From the NCBI GenBank assembly GCA_964343605.1, contig CAYFKJ010000005.1, positions 372,001-436,000 on the forward strand: 64,000 nucleotides of DNA. Direction: 5' to 3'. How positions within the stretch are numbered: position 1 is the first letter of the stretch; each line of letters begins with the position of its first letter. The stretch is from CAYFKJ01 sp964343605. Its GTDB lineage: Bacteria > Pseudomonadota > Alphaproteobacteria > UBA2966. The position numbers and the translations under genes were made by a program. This document shows positions 36,256 through 45,494 of this stretch, one piece after another. The notes beneath the pieces are model-generated. The model saw only the letters and a program-made list of their open reading frames with translations, did not search any database and was not told where the DNA came from.

Positions 36256-36486
36256 ATGTCGGAATTTGACACCGAACTCGACGCCCGCGGCCTCAACTGC
36301 CCGCTGCCCATTCTCCGCGCCAAAAAAGCCATCGGCGGCATGGGATCAGGCGAGATTCTCAAGGTCGTCGCCACCGATGCCGGCTCGGTCAAGGATTTCG
36401 AAGCCTTCTGCCGCCAGTCCGGCGACGAACTGATGGATTCCAGCCAGGACGGCAGTGAATACCACTTCCTGATCAAAAAGGCTTAG
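36256..36486 (+). CDS. tusA: TusA-family sulfur carrier
   Basis: This 76-residue cytoplasmic protein is of the TusA/SirA family of sulfur-transfer proteins. The active-site cysteine is in the CPLP motif (LDARGLNCPLPILRAKKAI, C15), where it carries a persulfide. The rest (GEILKVVATDAGSVKDFEAF and the ending FLIKKA) matches the two-layer fold. It delivers sulfur for tRNA thiolation, cofactor synthesis or sulfur oxidation; the neighbours do not say which. The ATG at 36256 has GAGGGA (36243-36248). The AT-rich leader contrasts with the GC-rich coding sequence. A strong terminator follows. The symbol is by family and not by proven function. Confidence 0.9.
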   Translation: MSEFDTELDARGLNCPLPILRAKKAIGGMGSGEILKVVATDAGSVKDFEAFCRQSGDELMDSSQDGSEYHFLIKKA

Positions 36487-36507
36487 GCTGCCAATTCTCA
36501 TAAAGAA

Positions 36508-36534
36508 GGGCGTGCGGAAACGCGCGCCCTTTTT
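36508..36534 (+). terminator. Intrinsic terminator of tusA
   Basis: A 9-pair stem with one G-U pair (GGGCGTGCG / CGCGCGCCC) and a GAAA tetraloop is followed directly by five T (36530-36534). It lies 21 bases after the tusA stop. This is a classic factor-independent terminator. Confidence 0.88.
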
Positions 36535-36593
36535 CTATTCCGCCGGCGTCGGCGCTGGAATGACGACGGGAGAAGGCCCCACGCTTCTGCGTC

Positions 36594-36682
36594 ATCCCGG
36601 ACTTGATCCGGGATCCATACTGAATCTCCATTCAGTGCAGACCATTGAAAAAAGAAGACTGGATTCCGGCATGCGCCGGAAT
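36594..36682. repeat. Dispersed palindromic repeats between tusA and the RND pump
   Basis: Two intergenic palindromes are present: ATCCCGGA-CTTGA-TCCGGGAT (36594-36614, preceded by GTC and followed by CCATACTG) and ATTCCGGC-ATGC-GCCGGAAT (36663-36682, followed by GACGG). Both are common alphaproteobacterial repeat types. With the terminator they fill most of the 267-base spacer 36487-36753. Confidence 0.65.
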
Positions 36683-36753
36683 GACGGTGGGGAGAGTCGG
36701 GCAGGGTATTAGATTATCGACAATTCGGACTGCACCAGATAGTACGATCCGTT

Positions 36754-39700
36754 CTATTCCGCAGGCGTCGGTGTCGGCGGTGGGGTTTGGGTTTCGGCCT
36801 TGTCCTGAGCCGTTTCCAGCTCGCTCAGCTTGCGGGCAATGTGGCCGGTGGGCTTGGCGAAGCGGGCCAGCAGCAGATAAAGCACCGGGACGATCAACAA
36901 GCTGAGAATGGTGGCGAAACTGACGCCGCCGATGATGACGACACCCAGCGAGCGGCGCGCTTCGGCGCCGGCGCCGGTGCCCATGGCGAGCGGCAGGGCG
37001 CCGAAGGCGGTGGCGATGGAGGTCATCAGGATGGGTCTCAGCCGGTTGACGGAGGCCTCCGTGACGGCAGTCAGGATATCCTCCCCCTTGTCGCGCAATT
37101 GGTTGGCGAACTCGACGATCAGGATGGCGTTCTTTGCCGTTAGGCCGATCAGCATGATCATGCCGATCTGGCTGTAGACGTTCAGCGTCACCCCCTCGAT
37201 CAGCAGCGCTCCCAGTCCGCCGGTCACCGCCAGGGGCACCGACAGCATGATGATGAAGGGATGGATGAAGCTCTCGAACTGCGCCGCCAGCGCCAGAAAG
37301 ACGATGATCAGAGCCATGGCGAAGGTGAACAGCAGGGAATTGGAGGATTCGCGGAACTCCCGGCTGGCGCCCGACCAGCTAATGCGGGCCTGCGTCGGCA
37401 GAGCATCTTGCGCGGCTTCGCCCAAATCCTCGACGGCCTGACCCAATGTAAAGCCTGGCGCCACGGAGGCGGTGATGGTAACGGCCCGCATGCGGTCGGC
37501 GCGCTTGAGTTCCTGCGCGCCCGCGCTCTCGCGGAAGTTCACGAGGTTTGCCAGCGGCACCAGGATGTTGGTGGACGATGAACGCACATAGATGTTGGTC
37601 AAATCGTGCGGGCTTGCGCGTTCCTCGGGACGGGCCTGCAGGATGACGTTAAAGAGCTTGCCGCCCTGATCGAACGTCGTGACGTAGCGCGATCCCAGCA
37701 GGGTTTCCAAGGTGCGGCCGACTTCCTCAACCGGCACCCCGAGGTCGGCGGCGCGGTTGCGGTCGATGTCGACGAACAACTCCGGCCGGCTCTCCTCGAA
37801 GTCGGAGATCACGTTGATCAGGCTGGGTATGGACCGCGCTTCCTCGATCAGCCTGTCCCGCCATTCCTTCAGTGTTTCGTAATCGGGCCCGCCCATCACC
37901 ATGCGCACGGGCGCACCGAAGCGCCGGCGGCCGAGGCTGGCCGGGCTGACGGCAAAGGCGCGGACGCCGGTCACGGTCATCAATTTCGGGAAGATTTCCT
38001 TCACCACCTCCTTCTGGGCGATCTCGCGCTCGCCCCAGGGCACCAGGCGCAGAATGATGAAGGCCTTGTTGACCGGTCCGGGCCGTCCCCAGCTCGGCGC
38101 CACGATGGTCAGCATCGACCAGGCGTCGCCCCGCTTGATGATGGGCTGCAGGCGGTTCTCGATCTGGTCGACATACCGCCGGGTATAGTCGAGGCTGGCG
38201 GCGTCGGGCGCGGTGATCGGAATGAAGATGGCGCCGCGATCCTCGATGGGCGCGAATTCCTTGGGCACCACGACCCACAAGCCGAAGGCGACGGCGGACA
38301 AGGCGCCGCCCAGGGCAACCACCACCAGCGGCATGGCCAGCATGCGGCCGACCAACCAGCGATAACCCCCGTGCATGCCGTCGAACACACGCTCGGTGAG
38401 GCGGTAAAGCCCCGCTTCCTCCTTCGGATTGACCAGCAGCTTGGAGCACATCATCGGCGTCAGCGTCAGCGCCACGAAACTGGAAAAGGCCACGGCGGTG
38501 GCGACCGCGATGCCGAATTCGGTGAAGAGGCGGCCGGTTTCGCCCTCCATGAAGGAAATCGGCACAAACACCGCCACCAGCACGATGGTCGTGGCGATAA
38601 CGGCAAAGGCGATCTGCCGGGTCCCGCGCACAGCGGCCAACAGGGTGTCCTCGCCTTCCTCCATGCGCCGGTGGATGTTTTCCAGCACCACGATGGCGTC
38701 GTCGACCACCAGCCCGATCGCCAGCACCAACGCCAGCAGCGTGAGGATGTTGATGGAATATCCCAGCGAAGCGAGGACGCTGAGCGAGGCGATGACGGAA
38801 ACCGGGATGGCGACCGCGGGGATCAGCGTGGCCCGCAGGCTGCGCAGGAAAATGAAGTTGACCGCAATGACCATGACCAGGGCGATGGAAATGGCGATGA
38901 AGACTTCATAGATCGCCTCGCCGATGAAGACGGCCTGGTTGTACGCGACCTCCAGTTTGACGCCCGGGGGAAGGGAGTCCTGGAGCTTGTCCATTTCGGC
39001 GATGATGCCGTTGGCGACCTCCAGCGTGTTGCCCTTGGACTGCTTGACGACGCCGAGGCCGATGGCGTTGCGCCCGGCGACGCGGAGGTCGGTGCGGTCG
39101 TTTTCGGCGCCGAGTTCGATGTCGGCGACCTCGCCGAGGCGAACGAAGTAGCCGCCCGATTCGCGCACCACGACGTTCTCGAAGTCCGCCACGTTGCGCA
39201 GGCTGGAATCCGTGCGCACGGACATCTCGCGCTCCACCGATTCGATCCGTCCCGAGGGTAGCAGGACGTTCTGCCGGCGCAAGGCCACTTCCACGTCCTG
39301 CACGGTCAATTGCCGCGCCGCCAGCGCTTTCTTGTCGAGCCAGACGCGAATGGCGTAGCGGCGGCCGCCGCCGATGCGGACGTTGGCGACGCCGGCGACG
39401 ATGGAAAGCCGGTCGGCGAGGAAACGCTCGGCATAGTCGGTCAACTCCAGGCCGCTGAGGCGGTCGCTGGTTAGCGCCAGCCACATGATGGCGCGGGCAT
39501 CATCGTCCGATTTGGCGATGCGGGGCGCGTCGGCCTCGATGGGGAGTTGACGGATGGCGCGGCTGACGCGGTCGCGCACGTCGTTTGCGGCGCTGTCCAT
39601 GTTGCGCTCCACACCGAATTCGATGGAGACGGAGGAGGATTCCTCGCGGCTGGTCGAGGTGATCGACGTGATGCCCTCGATGCCGGCGACGGCATCCTCG

Positions 39701-39900
39701 ATGATCTGCGTCACCTGGCTTTCGATAATCGTTGCCGAAGCGCCGCGGTAGACCGTGCTGACCGAGACGACCGGCCGGTCGATATCGGGCATTTCACGGA
39801 CGCTGAGGCGCTGGTATCCGAACAGGCCGAAGATGACGAGCACGAGGCTCATCACCGTGGCCAGGACCGGCCGCTTGATCGATGAATCGGAGAGGATCAT
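36754..39900 (-). CDS. RND-family efflux pump, inner-membrane permease
   Basis: This 1048-residue protein is a full-length RND transporter of the hydrophobe/amphiphile family, driven by the proton gradient. The first helix (PVLATVMSLVLVIFGLFGYQRL) and the large periplasmic loops (PDIDRPVVSVSTVYRGAS) are typical. The proton-relay aspartates sit in TM4 (GLVVDDAIVVLENIHRRMEEG). The second half repeats the layout (FESFIHPFIIMLSVPLAVTGG, LIGLTAKNAILIVEFANQL) and ends with a cytoplasmic Pro/Thr tail. The adaptor gene lies 10 bases upstream on the same strand. No outer-membrane channel gene is present in the window. Drug or metabolite substrates cannot be told from sequence. Confidence 0.93.
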   Translation of the reverse strand: MILSDSSIKRPVLATVMSLVLVIFGLFGYQRLSVREMPDIDRPVVSVSTVYRGASATIIESQVTQIIEDAVAGIEGITSITSTSREESSSVSIEFGVERNMDSAANDVRDRVSRAIRQLPIEADAPRIAKSDDDARAIMWLALTSDRLSGLELTDYAERFLADRLSIVAGVANVRIGGGRRYAIRVWLDKKALAARQLTVQDVEVALRRQNVLLPSGRIESVEREMSVRTDSSLRNVADFENVVVRESGGYFVRLGEVADIELGAENDRTDLRVAGRNAIGLGVVKQSKGNTLEVANGIIAEMDKLQDSLPPGVKLEVAYNQAVFIGEAIYEVFIAISIALVMVIAVNFIFLRSLRATLIPAVAIPVSVIASLSVLASLGYSINILTLLALVLAIGLVVDDAIVVLENIHRRMEEGEDTLLAAVRGTRQIAFAVIATTIVLVAVFVPISFMEGETGRLFTEFGIAVATAVAFSSFVALTLTPMMCSKLLVNPKEEAGLYRLTERVFDGMHGGYRWLVGRMLAMPLVVVALGGALSAVAFGLWVVVPKEFAPIEDRGAIFIPITAPDAASLDYTRRYVDQIENRLQPIIKRGDAWSMLTIVAPSWGRPGPVNKAFIILRLVPWGEREIAQKEVVKEIFPKLMTVTGVRAFAVSPASLGRRRFGAPVRMVMGGPDYETLKEWRDRLIEEARSIPSLINVISDFEESRPELFVDIDRNRAADLGVPVEEVGRTLETLLGSRYVTTFDQGGKLFNVILQARPEERASPHDLTNIYVRSSSTNILVPLANLVNFRESAGAQELKRADRMRAVTITASVAPGFTLGQAVEDLGEAAQDALPTQARISWSGASREFRESSNSLLFTFAMALIIVFLALAAQFESFIHPFIIMLSVPLAVTGGLGALLIEGVTLNVYSQIGMIMLIGLTAKNAILIVEFANQLRDKGEDILTAVTEASVNRLRPILMTSIATAFGALPLAMGTGAGAEARRSLGVVIIGGVSFATILSLLIVPVLYLLLARFAKPTGHIARKLSELETAQDKAETQTPPPTPTPAE

Positions 39901-39910
39901 CCGGCGCCGC

Positions 39911-41122
39911 CTAACCCGAAGTGTCGGCAGGCTTCTTGGCGCCGGCCGTCGGCATGCCTTCGGGTTTCTTGGCGCCGGAGTTGCCTTCCGGCTTCTTGGG
40001 CTTCGCCTTGCCGCCTTTCTTGAAACCGCCCGGCGGCAGCACCTTGACGGCTTGGCCGTTCCGCACCTTCTGGATGCCGCCGGTCACCACCGGCGTGCCG
40101 GCCTCCAGCCCGGACAGGATTTCGATCTCCCCCTTCACGTGCTCGCCCGTCTTGACGGTGACTTTGGCAGCCTTGCCGTCCTTGACGGCGAAGACATGGC
40201 GCGCATCGCTGGAGGCGATCAGGGATTCTTCCGGGATCAGAATGGCGTTTTCGCGCACCGCGGCGGTCAGCGTGGCGGCCAGGAACATGCCGGGCCGCAA
40301 TTTGCCCTGTTTGTTGTCGAAATGGGCGCGGATCTCAATAGAGCGGGTCACCGGATCGACCCGGCTGGAAACCGTGCCGACCTTTCCCTCGAACACCTCG
40401 CCGGGATAGGCGGCGCTGGTGGCGGAAACCGCCTGGCCCTTCTCGACGAAAGCCAGCGCCGTTTCCGGCACGCGGAAGTCCACCTTGACGCGGGAGGTAT
40501 CGTCCAGGGTGGTGATTTCGGTGCCCGGCCTGATCAGGGCGCCCAGGCTGATGCGTCGAAGCCCCAGGCGGCCCGAAAAGGGGGCCCGGACAACGGTCTC
40601 AGCCAGGCGCGCCTCGTCGGCCGCCACCCGCGCCTCCGCAGCCTGCAGCAAGCCGAACAGGTCCTGAACCCGCGCTTCCGGCACGTTTCGCGTCGACAAC
40701 AGCCGCTTGGCCCTTTCATACAGGCGCTTGGCGTTGTCCCGGCTGGCCAGGGCCTCAGCCAATTCGGCATTCAGTTCGCCGGCCTCCAGTTCCAGCAGCA
40801 CCGCGCCCTTTTTGATCCACTGGCCTTCGCGGAAGCGGATCTTGCCCACCATGCCGGTGACCTTGGCGGTGACGACGACGGCCTCGTTGGCCTGGGCCGT
40901 GCCGACGGCATCGACCGTTACGACGACATTTCCCGTACGTGCCGGCTTGACTTCGACCAACGCCGGGCGATTGCCCCCCCGGCGGCCCTTTTTCGCGGAT
41001 TTGTCGCCGCCCGCCAGCCACGGCAGCTTGTCGGCATAGGGGATTTGATCACGATAGACCCAGCCGCCGTAGCCGACACCGGCCATGACCGCAACAACGA
41101 CCAACTGGGTGATCACTCTCAT
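39911..41122 (-). CDS. RND efflux periplasmic adaptor subunit (membrane fusion protein)
   Basis: This 403-residue protein links the RND pump to an outer-membrane channel. It has a single N-terminal membrane anchor (MRVITQLVVVAVMAGVGYGG). A biotinyl-lipoyl-like half motif follows (VVTAKVTGMVGKIRFREGQWI and later APFSGRLGLRRISLGALI), with a helical hairpin between, then beta-barrel and membrane-proximal domains. The C-terminus is an unusual low-complexity Lys/Pro/Gly tail (KKGGKAKPKKPEGNSGAKK). I chose the ATG at 41122; the longer open frame upstream lacks a start signal and overlaps the divergent spacer. The first gene of the pump operon. Confidence 0.92.
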   Translation of the reverse strand: MRVITQLVVVAVMAGVGYGGWVYRDQIPYADKLPWLAGGDKSAKKGRRGGNRPALVEVKPARTGNVVVTVDAVGTAQANEAVVVTAKVTGMVGKIRFREGQWIKKGAVLLELEAGELNAELAEALASRDNAKRLYERAKRLLSTRNVPEARVQDLFGLLQAAEARVAADEARLAETVVRAPFSGRLGLRRISLGALIRPGTEITTLDDTSRVKVDFRVPETALAFVEKGQAVSATSAAYPGEVFEGKVGTVSSRVDPVTRSIEIRAHFDNKQGKLRPGMFLAATLTAAVRENAILIPEESLIASSDARHVFAVKDGKAAKVTVKTGEHVKGEIEILSGLEAGTPVVTGGIQKVRNGQAVKVLPPGGFKKGGKAKPKKPEGNSGAKKPEGMPTAGAKKPADTSG

Positions 41123-41268
41123 CCGCTCTGCCCCGCAATACGCGTTACGAATATCGGCGGCGCGGCATGTCCCGCGCCGGGCTGGCATTAAAGCGCGAAA
41201 ACACGGAAAATGACAGCGCCGGACAGGTTTTCTCACGCTGTCGTTACATCCCGGAAAAGGTGCAGCCC

Positions 41269-42207
41269 GTGGCCACTCAGCTCTATACCCACCCCTCGTT
41301 TCTCGACCACCGCACGGGGGACTATCACCCCGAAAGACCGCCGCGGTTGACGGCCGTGCTGGAGGCATTGGAGGCGGATGAATTCGCCGGTCTGGAACGG
41401 CATGAGGCGCCGTCGGCTGAACTCGACCGCCTCGAACTGGTGCACCCGCTCGAATTCGTCACGGCGGTGTTCGATGCCATTCCGGCGGCAGGCGACGACG
41501 CGCCGCACCGTCATCTCGATCCCGATACGGTTGTTTCGTCAGGGTCAAAGGAGGCGTCGCTGCGGGCCGTCGGGGCCCTGTGCGCCGCCGTCGATGCCGT
41601 CGTCGGCGGGGATGTCGACAACGCGTTTTGCGCGGTCCGGCCGCCGGGTCACCATGCGGAGCCCGCCCGCGCCATGGGATTCTGCTTGTTCAGCAGCATC
41701 GCCATTGCCGCCCAGCACGCCCGCGCCGAATACGGTCTGACGCGAATAGCAGTGGTCGACTTCGACGTTCATCACGGCAACGGCACCCAAGCTGCGTTCT
41801 GGGACGACGCCGATCTCTTCTACGCCTCGACCCACCAGTTCCCTCACTACCCCGGCACCGGCGCCGCGGACGAGACGGGCCAGGGGAACATCGTCAACGC
41901 GCCTTTGCGCGCCGGGGCCGACGGCACGGCGTTCCGCAGCGCCATGAACGATAATATTCTGCCGGCGCTGGACGCCTTCAAGCCGGAACTGGTGCTGATT
42001 TCGGCGGGGTTCGATGCCCATGCCGCCGATCCATTGGCCGAGGTCAACCTCGTGGAGGAGGACTTCGCCTGGGTAACGCAGGAATTGATGAACCAGGCCG
42101 ACATTCATGCGAAAGGCCGTGTGGTATCGGCGCTGGAAGGCGGATATGATCTCGCCGCTTTGGGCCGCAGCGCGGCCGCCCACGTACGTACCCTGATGAG
42201 TGCTTAG
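41269..42207 (+). CDS. Histone-deacetylase-family deacetylase (acetylpolyamine amidohydrolase-like)
   Basis: This 312-residue zinc hydrolase removes acetyl groups from amines such as acetylpolyamines or acetyl-lysine. The catalytic His pair is in RPPGHHAEPARAMGFCLF, the metal ligands in VDFDVHHGNGTQAAFWDD (Asp and His) and ISAGFDAHAADPL (Asp). The N-terminus QLYTHPSFLDHRTGDYHPERP is family-typical. I chose the GTG at 41269, with AAAGG at 41256-41260; the frame is open to 41167 but without signal or homology. The stop codon is part of the ribosome-binding site of the next gene, a decarboxylase, so the two are tightly coupled. An acetylated amine substrate would make sense of the pair. Confidence 0.9.
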   Translation: MATQLYTHPSFLDHRTGDYHPERPPRLTAVLEALEADEFAGLERHEAPSAELDRLELVHPLEFVTAVFDAIPAAGDDAPHRHLDPDTVVSSGSKEASLRAVGALCAAVDAVVGGDVDNAFCAVRPPGHHAEPARAMGFCLFSSIAIAAQHARAEYGLTRIAVVDFDVHHGNGTQAAFWDDADLFYASTHQFPHYPGTGAADETGQGNIVNAPLRAGADGTAFRSAMNDNILPALDAFKPELVLISAGFDAHAADPLAEVNLVEEDFAWVTQELMNQADIHAKGRVVSALEGGYDLAALGRSAAAHVRTLMSA

Positions 42208-42216
42208 GAGAGAGTT

Positions 42217-43638
42217 TTGGATTCGGAGGAGTTTCGTCGTCACGGCCACCAGTTCGTCGATTGGATGGCCGATTATATGAACACGGTTGGCGATTTTCCG
42301 GTACGCTCCGGGGTCGCGCCGGGCGATATCGCCGGGCAACTGCCGACGTCCGCGCCCCAAGTGGGCGAGGATATGTCGGACATCTTCGCCGACTTCAAGG
42401 ACATCGTCCTGCCCGGCATCACGCACTGGCAGCATCCCCGTTTCTTCGCCTACTTCCAGTCCAACGCCAGCCCGCCTTCCGTGCTGGCGGAAATGCTGAT
42501 GTCGACGGTGGCGGCCAATTGCCTCCTCTGGCAGACCTCGCCGGCCGGCACCGAGATGGAAACCCGCATGATGGAATGGCTGGCCGAGATGATCGGTCTG
42601 GGCGGCGACTTCGAAGGCGTGATCCAGGACTCCGCCTCCAGCGCCACCCTTTGCGCCATTCTGACGGGCCGCGAAAAAGCCACCGGGTGGCAAGTCAACG
42701 AGGACGGTCTCGGAGCTGTGCCGAAGCTCGCCGCCTATGCTTCCGTTGAGGCGCATTCCTCCATCGAGAAGGATGTGATGGTCGCCGGCCTGGGGCGCAA
42801 CAACCTGCGCAAGATCGCCGTCGACGACGATTTCTCGATGATCCCCGCCGACTTGGAAGCGGCCATCGAGGCCGACATAGCCGCCGGCATCAAACCGGCC
42901 GTCGTCATCGCCTGTCTCGGCACAACGGGCGTCGGCGGCATGGACGATCTCCGCGCCATCGGCGAGATTTGCCGCCGCCATGAGGTTTACCTCCACGTCG
43001 ACGCGGCCTGGGCCGGCACCGCCTTGGTGCTGGAGGAGAACCGCCATCTCATTGACGGCATCGAGTACGCCGACAGCTTCATCTTCAACCCGCACAAATG
43101 GATGTTCACCAACTTCGACTGCACCGCCCATTTCGTGCGCAATTCCGGCGACCTCACGCGCACCCTGTCGATCCTGCCGGAATACCTCAAAGGCCGGGAG
43201 ACCGGCAGCGTGATCGATTATCGGGACTGGAGCGTCCAATTGGGCCGGCGCTTCCGGGCGCTCAAACTCTGGTTTGTAATGCGCTCTTATGGCGTTGAGG
43301 GAATTCGGGCGATCGTCGCCGACCATATTGCCTGGGCCGCGGAGCTCTTCGAAATCGTCGAGGCCGATGCCGATTTCGAGATCATGTCGCCCCTTAGGCT
43401 CTCGCTCTTCAGTTTCCGCTACCGGCCCGCAGGCATCGAAGATGACGATGAATTGAACGCCCTGAACGAACGGCTGCTGAACGCCATCAACGACGACGGC
43501 CGCACGTACCTCGCCCAAACCCTGGTTAACGGCCGCTTCGTCATTCGCTTCGTGACGGGACAAACGACCACGACGCGCGATGACGTCATGACCGCCTGGG
43601 CGGCCGTTAAGGAGCTCGCGTCAAATCTCTCGGATTGA
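42217..43638 (+). CDS. PLP-dependent amino acid decarboxylase (aromatic amino acid/tyrosine type)
   Basis: This 473-residue enzyme belongs to group II decarboxylases, close to aromatic-L-amino-acid decarboxylase. The internal aldimine lysine is K294 (FNPHKWMF), the stacking histidine H180 (SVEAHSSIEK) and the cofactor aspartate D262 (HVDAAWAGT). WQHPRFFAYF and LGTTGVGGMDDL are family hallmarks, and the length agrees. The TTG start at 42217 is set by AGGAGAG just upstream, which overlaps the stop of the deacetylase gene. Product would be an aromatic amine (tryptamine, tyramine or phenylethylamine). The last 18 bases overlap the convergent Mut7-C gene. Confidence 0.9.
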   Translation: MDSEEFRRHGHQFVDWMADYMNTVGDFPVRSGVAPGDIAGQLPTSAPQVGEDMSDIFADFKDIVLPGITHWQHPRFFAYFQSNASPPSVLAEMLMSTVAANCLLWQTSPAGTEMETRMMEWLAEMIGLGGDFEGVIQDSASSATLCAILTGREKATGWQVNEDGLGAVPKLAAYASVEAHSSIEKDVMVAGLGRNNLRKIAVDDDFSMIPADLEAAIEADIAAGIKPAVVIACLGTTGVGGMDDLRAIGEICRRHEVYLHVDAAWAGTALVLEENRHLIDGIEYADSFIFNPHKWMFTNFDCTAHFVRNSGDLTRTLSILPEYLKGRETGSVIDYRDWSVQLGRRFRALKLWFVMRSYGVEGIRAIVADHIAWAAELFEIVEADADFEIMSPLRLSLFSFRYRPAGIEDDDELNALNERLLNAINDDGRTYLAQTLVNGRFVIRFVTGQTTTTRDDVMTAWAAVKELASNLSD

Positions 43639-44157
43639 AACGGCCTCCAATCCCGCCCAAGCCGTCAGCCTCTCGCGCATGCGCCGGGTGTGGCCGCCGG
43701 TCCAATAGACGCGTTGGCATTCCGGGCAGGCATTAAATGGGGGCTCGATGCCGGGGCGGCGGACAATCTCGGCAATCTCATCGTCAAGGGCTTGGCGCAG
43801 CGAAACATTGCATAAGAGACAGCGGCTGAACGGCCGGTAGAGCCAGTCGAGCGCCAAGCCCGAAGCCAGTTCGGCCGCCTGGGCGTCGAGCAAGCCGGAT
43901 TTCAGCAGGAAAACCCGGGCGCCAGCAAGCCGCAGCTTCGGAATGCGTCGGTCGCGCGTCAACAGCATCCGATTTTCGGTTTGAGCGCATGCCACGAGCG
44001 CGCGGTCGTCAGACTCTTCGGTGGCTCCTTCGGCATCGTAACCGGCTGCGCGCAGCCAGCGGCTCAAGCGCGATAGCATTTCATCGCAGAGAAACCGCGG
44101 CGGCTCCTTCGTGGCCGCATCCGTTACGCCCGTCTCACCGGGAGAGGAGAGCTCCAT
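43621..44157 (-). CDS. Mut7-C family RNase domain protein
   Basis: This 178-residue protein matches the Mut7-C family, with an N-terminal PIN-like nuclease fold (FLCDEMLSRLSRWLRAAGYDA, SDDRALVACAQTENRMLLTRDRRI) and a C-terminal zinc ribbon. The acidic residues Asp (LCDEM), Asp (ESDD) and Asp (TRDRR) form the putative active site. The zinc cysteines are in CLLCN and CPECQRVYW. I chose the ATG at 44157 (MELSSPGETG), after GGAAGG. The frame continues further upstream without a start signal. Function in bacteria is not established; single-stranded RNA degradation is the family hypothesis. It converges with and overlaps the decarboxylase gene by 18 bases. Confidence 0.85.
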   Translation of the reverse strand: MELSSPGETGVTDAATKEPPRFLCDEMLSRLSRWLRAAGYDAEGATEESDDRALVACAQTENRMLLTRDRRIPKLRLAGARVFLLKSGLLDAQAAELASGLALDWLYRPFSRCLLCNVSLRQALDDEIAEIVRRPGIEPPFNACPECQRVYWTGGHTRRMRERLTAWAGLEAVSIREI

Positions 44158-44300
44158 GTCCTGCCTTCCGCGATGCATGATACAGGCAACATGGCGGGGT
44201 CGACAAATTTGCGCGACCGCACCGCCGAGGGGATTGTGAGCCTTGCTCCCGCACTCCGGCGGGCATAAACTCCGGCTCAATCAGGCCCAAGGGAGAAAAC

Positions 44301-44567
44301 ATGGCCAAGGCTCCGGACAAGAGCGGTGAAATACCGCCGGAAATTGCCAAACTCAGCTTCGAGGAGGCCCTCGGCAAGCTCGAGGACATCGTCGAACGGC
44401 TGGAAAGCGGTGACGTGAATCTCGACGAATCCATTGACATTTATACGCGTGGGACCGCCTTGCGGCTTCATTGCGAGGCCAAGCTGAAGGACGCGCAGGC
44501 GAAAATCGACAAGATCGTCAAGGGGCCGGGAGGGGACATCTCCGCCTCGCCCGCCGATGTCGATTAG
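44301..44567 (+). CDS. xseB: Exodeoxyribonuclease VII small subunit
   Basis: This 88-residue protein is the small subunit of exonuclease VII, which degrades single-stranded DNA. The core SFEEALGKLEDIVERLESGDVNLDESIDIYTRG (in two parts, about residues 19-51) is diagnostic, and the coiled-coil layout and length fit the family. The ATG follows AGGGAG. It is the first gene of a rightward run xseB-ispA-dxs-tlyA, an order widespread in alphaproteobacteria. Divergent from the Mut7-C gene with a 143-base spacer that must hold the promoter. Confidence 0.94.
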   Translation: MAKAPDKSGEIPPEIAKLSFEEALGKLEDIVERLESGDVNLDESIDIYTRGTALRLHCEAKLKDAQAKIDKIVKGPGGDISASPADVD

Positions 44568-44581
44568 GCATCCCGAAGAGC

Positions 44582-45472
44582 ATGTCTGAACAGTTGGACA
44601 ACGCCCTGCGTGACTGCGCCGACGACTTGGCGCGTGAATTGAACGCCATCCTGCCCGAAGCGGAGGGACCGGAATCCCGCCTGCACGAGGCCATGCGCTA
44701 CGCCACGCTGGTCGGGGGCAAGCGTTTGCGTCCCCTTCTGGTGCTCACCAGCGCCGATCTTTTCGGCGTTGCTCGGTCGTCCAGTTTGCGCGTGGCGTCG
44801 GCGGTGGAACTGGTCCATACCTATTCGCTCATACACGACGACCTGCCGTGCATGGATGACGACGATCTCCGGCGCGGACAACCCACCGTGCATAAGAAAT
44901 TCGACGAGGCAACCGCCGTTCTGGCAGGTGACGCCCTGTTGACCTTGGCGTTCGAGGTCCTCTCCCACGAGACCTGCCATCCCGATCCGCTTGTGCGGGC
45001 GCGGCTTGTTCTCGGTTTGGCGGAGGCTGCCGGCGCCCACGGCATGGTGGCCGGGCAGATGATCGACCTGCAAGCTGAACAACTGGCGCCGGACGTGAGT
45101 ACGATAACGCGGCTGCAGCAGTTGAAAACCGGCGCTCTTATCGCCTATGCCTGTGAGGCCGGAGCCATCCTCGGCCGGGCGTCGGACGCCCAGAAACATG
45201 CCCTCCACGCTTATGCCCATGATTTGGGCTTGGCCTTCCAGATCGTCGACGACCTGTTGGACGCCGAGGGTGACGAAGCCGCGGTCGGCAAAGCGGTGGG
45301 CAAGGACGCCCGCCGCGGCAAGGCGACGTTCGTTTCGGAAATGGGGGTCGAGCGCGCCCGGACTCAGACGAAAATGTTGGCGGATCAGGCGTCTAGACAC
45401 CTTGAGCCGTTTGCGGAAAAGGCCGAATTGTTGCGTGAAATCGCTGTCTTTGTGATAAACCGTAGTATTTGA
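44582..45472 (+). CDS. ispA: Polyprenyl synthetase, farnesyl diphosphate synthase type
   Basis: This 296-residue enzyme condenses isopentenyl diphosphate with allylic diphosphates to make farnesyl diphosphate for quinones, undecaprenol and hopanoids. The first Asp-rich motif is LIHDDLPCMDDDDLRRG and the second is AFQIVDDLLDAEGDE, both intact with the DDxxxxD spacing typical of bacterial FPP synthases. GGKRLRPLLVL and GMVAGQMIDL are also family segments. The ATG at 44582 begins MSEQLDNALRDC, 14 bases after the xseB stop. An upstream in-frame extension only overlaps xseB. The partner dxs follows after 22 bases. Confidence 0.94.
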   Translation: MSEQLDNALRDCADDLARELNAILPEAEGPESRLHEAMRYATLVGGKRLRPLLVLTSADLFGVARSSSLRVASAVELVHTYSLIHDDLPCMDDDDLRRGQPTVHKKFDEATAVLAGDALLTLAFEVLSHETCHPDPLVRARLVLGLAEAAGAHGMVAGQMIDLQAEQLAPDVSTITRLQQLKTGALIAYACEAGAILGRASDAQKHALHAYAHDLGLAFQIVDDLLDAEGDEAAVGKAVGKDARRGKATFVSEMGVERARTQTKMLADQASRHLEPFAEKAELLREIAVFVINRSI

Positions 45473-45494
45473 TCAGTAAATCGAGAGTTTCAAC

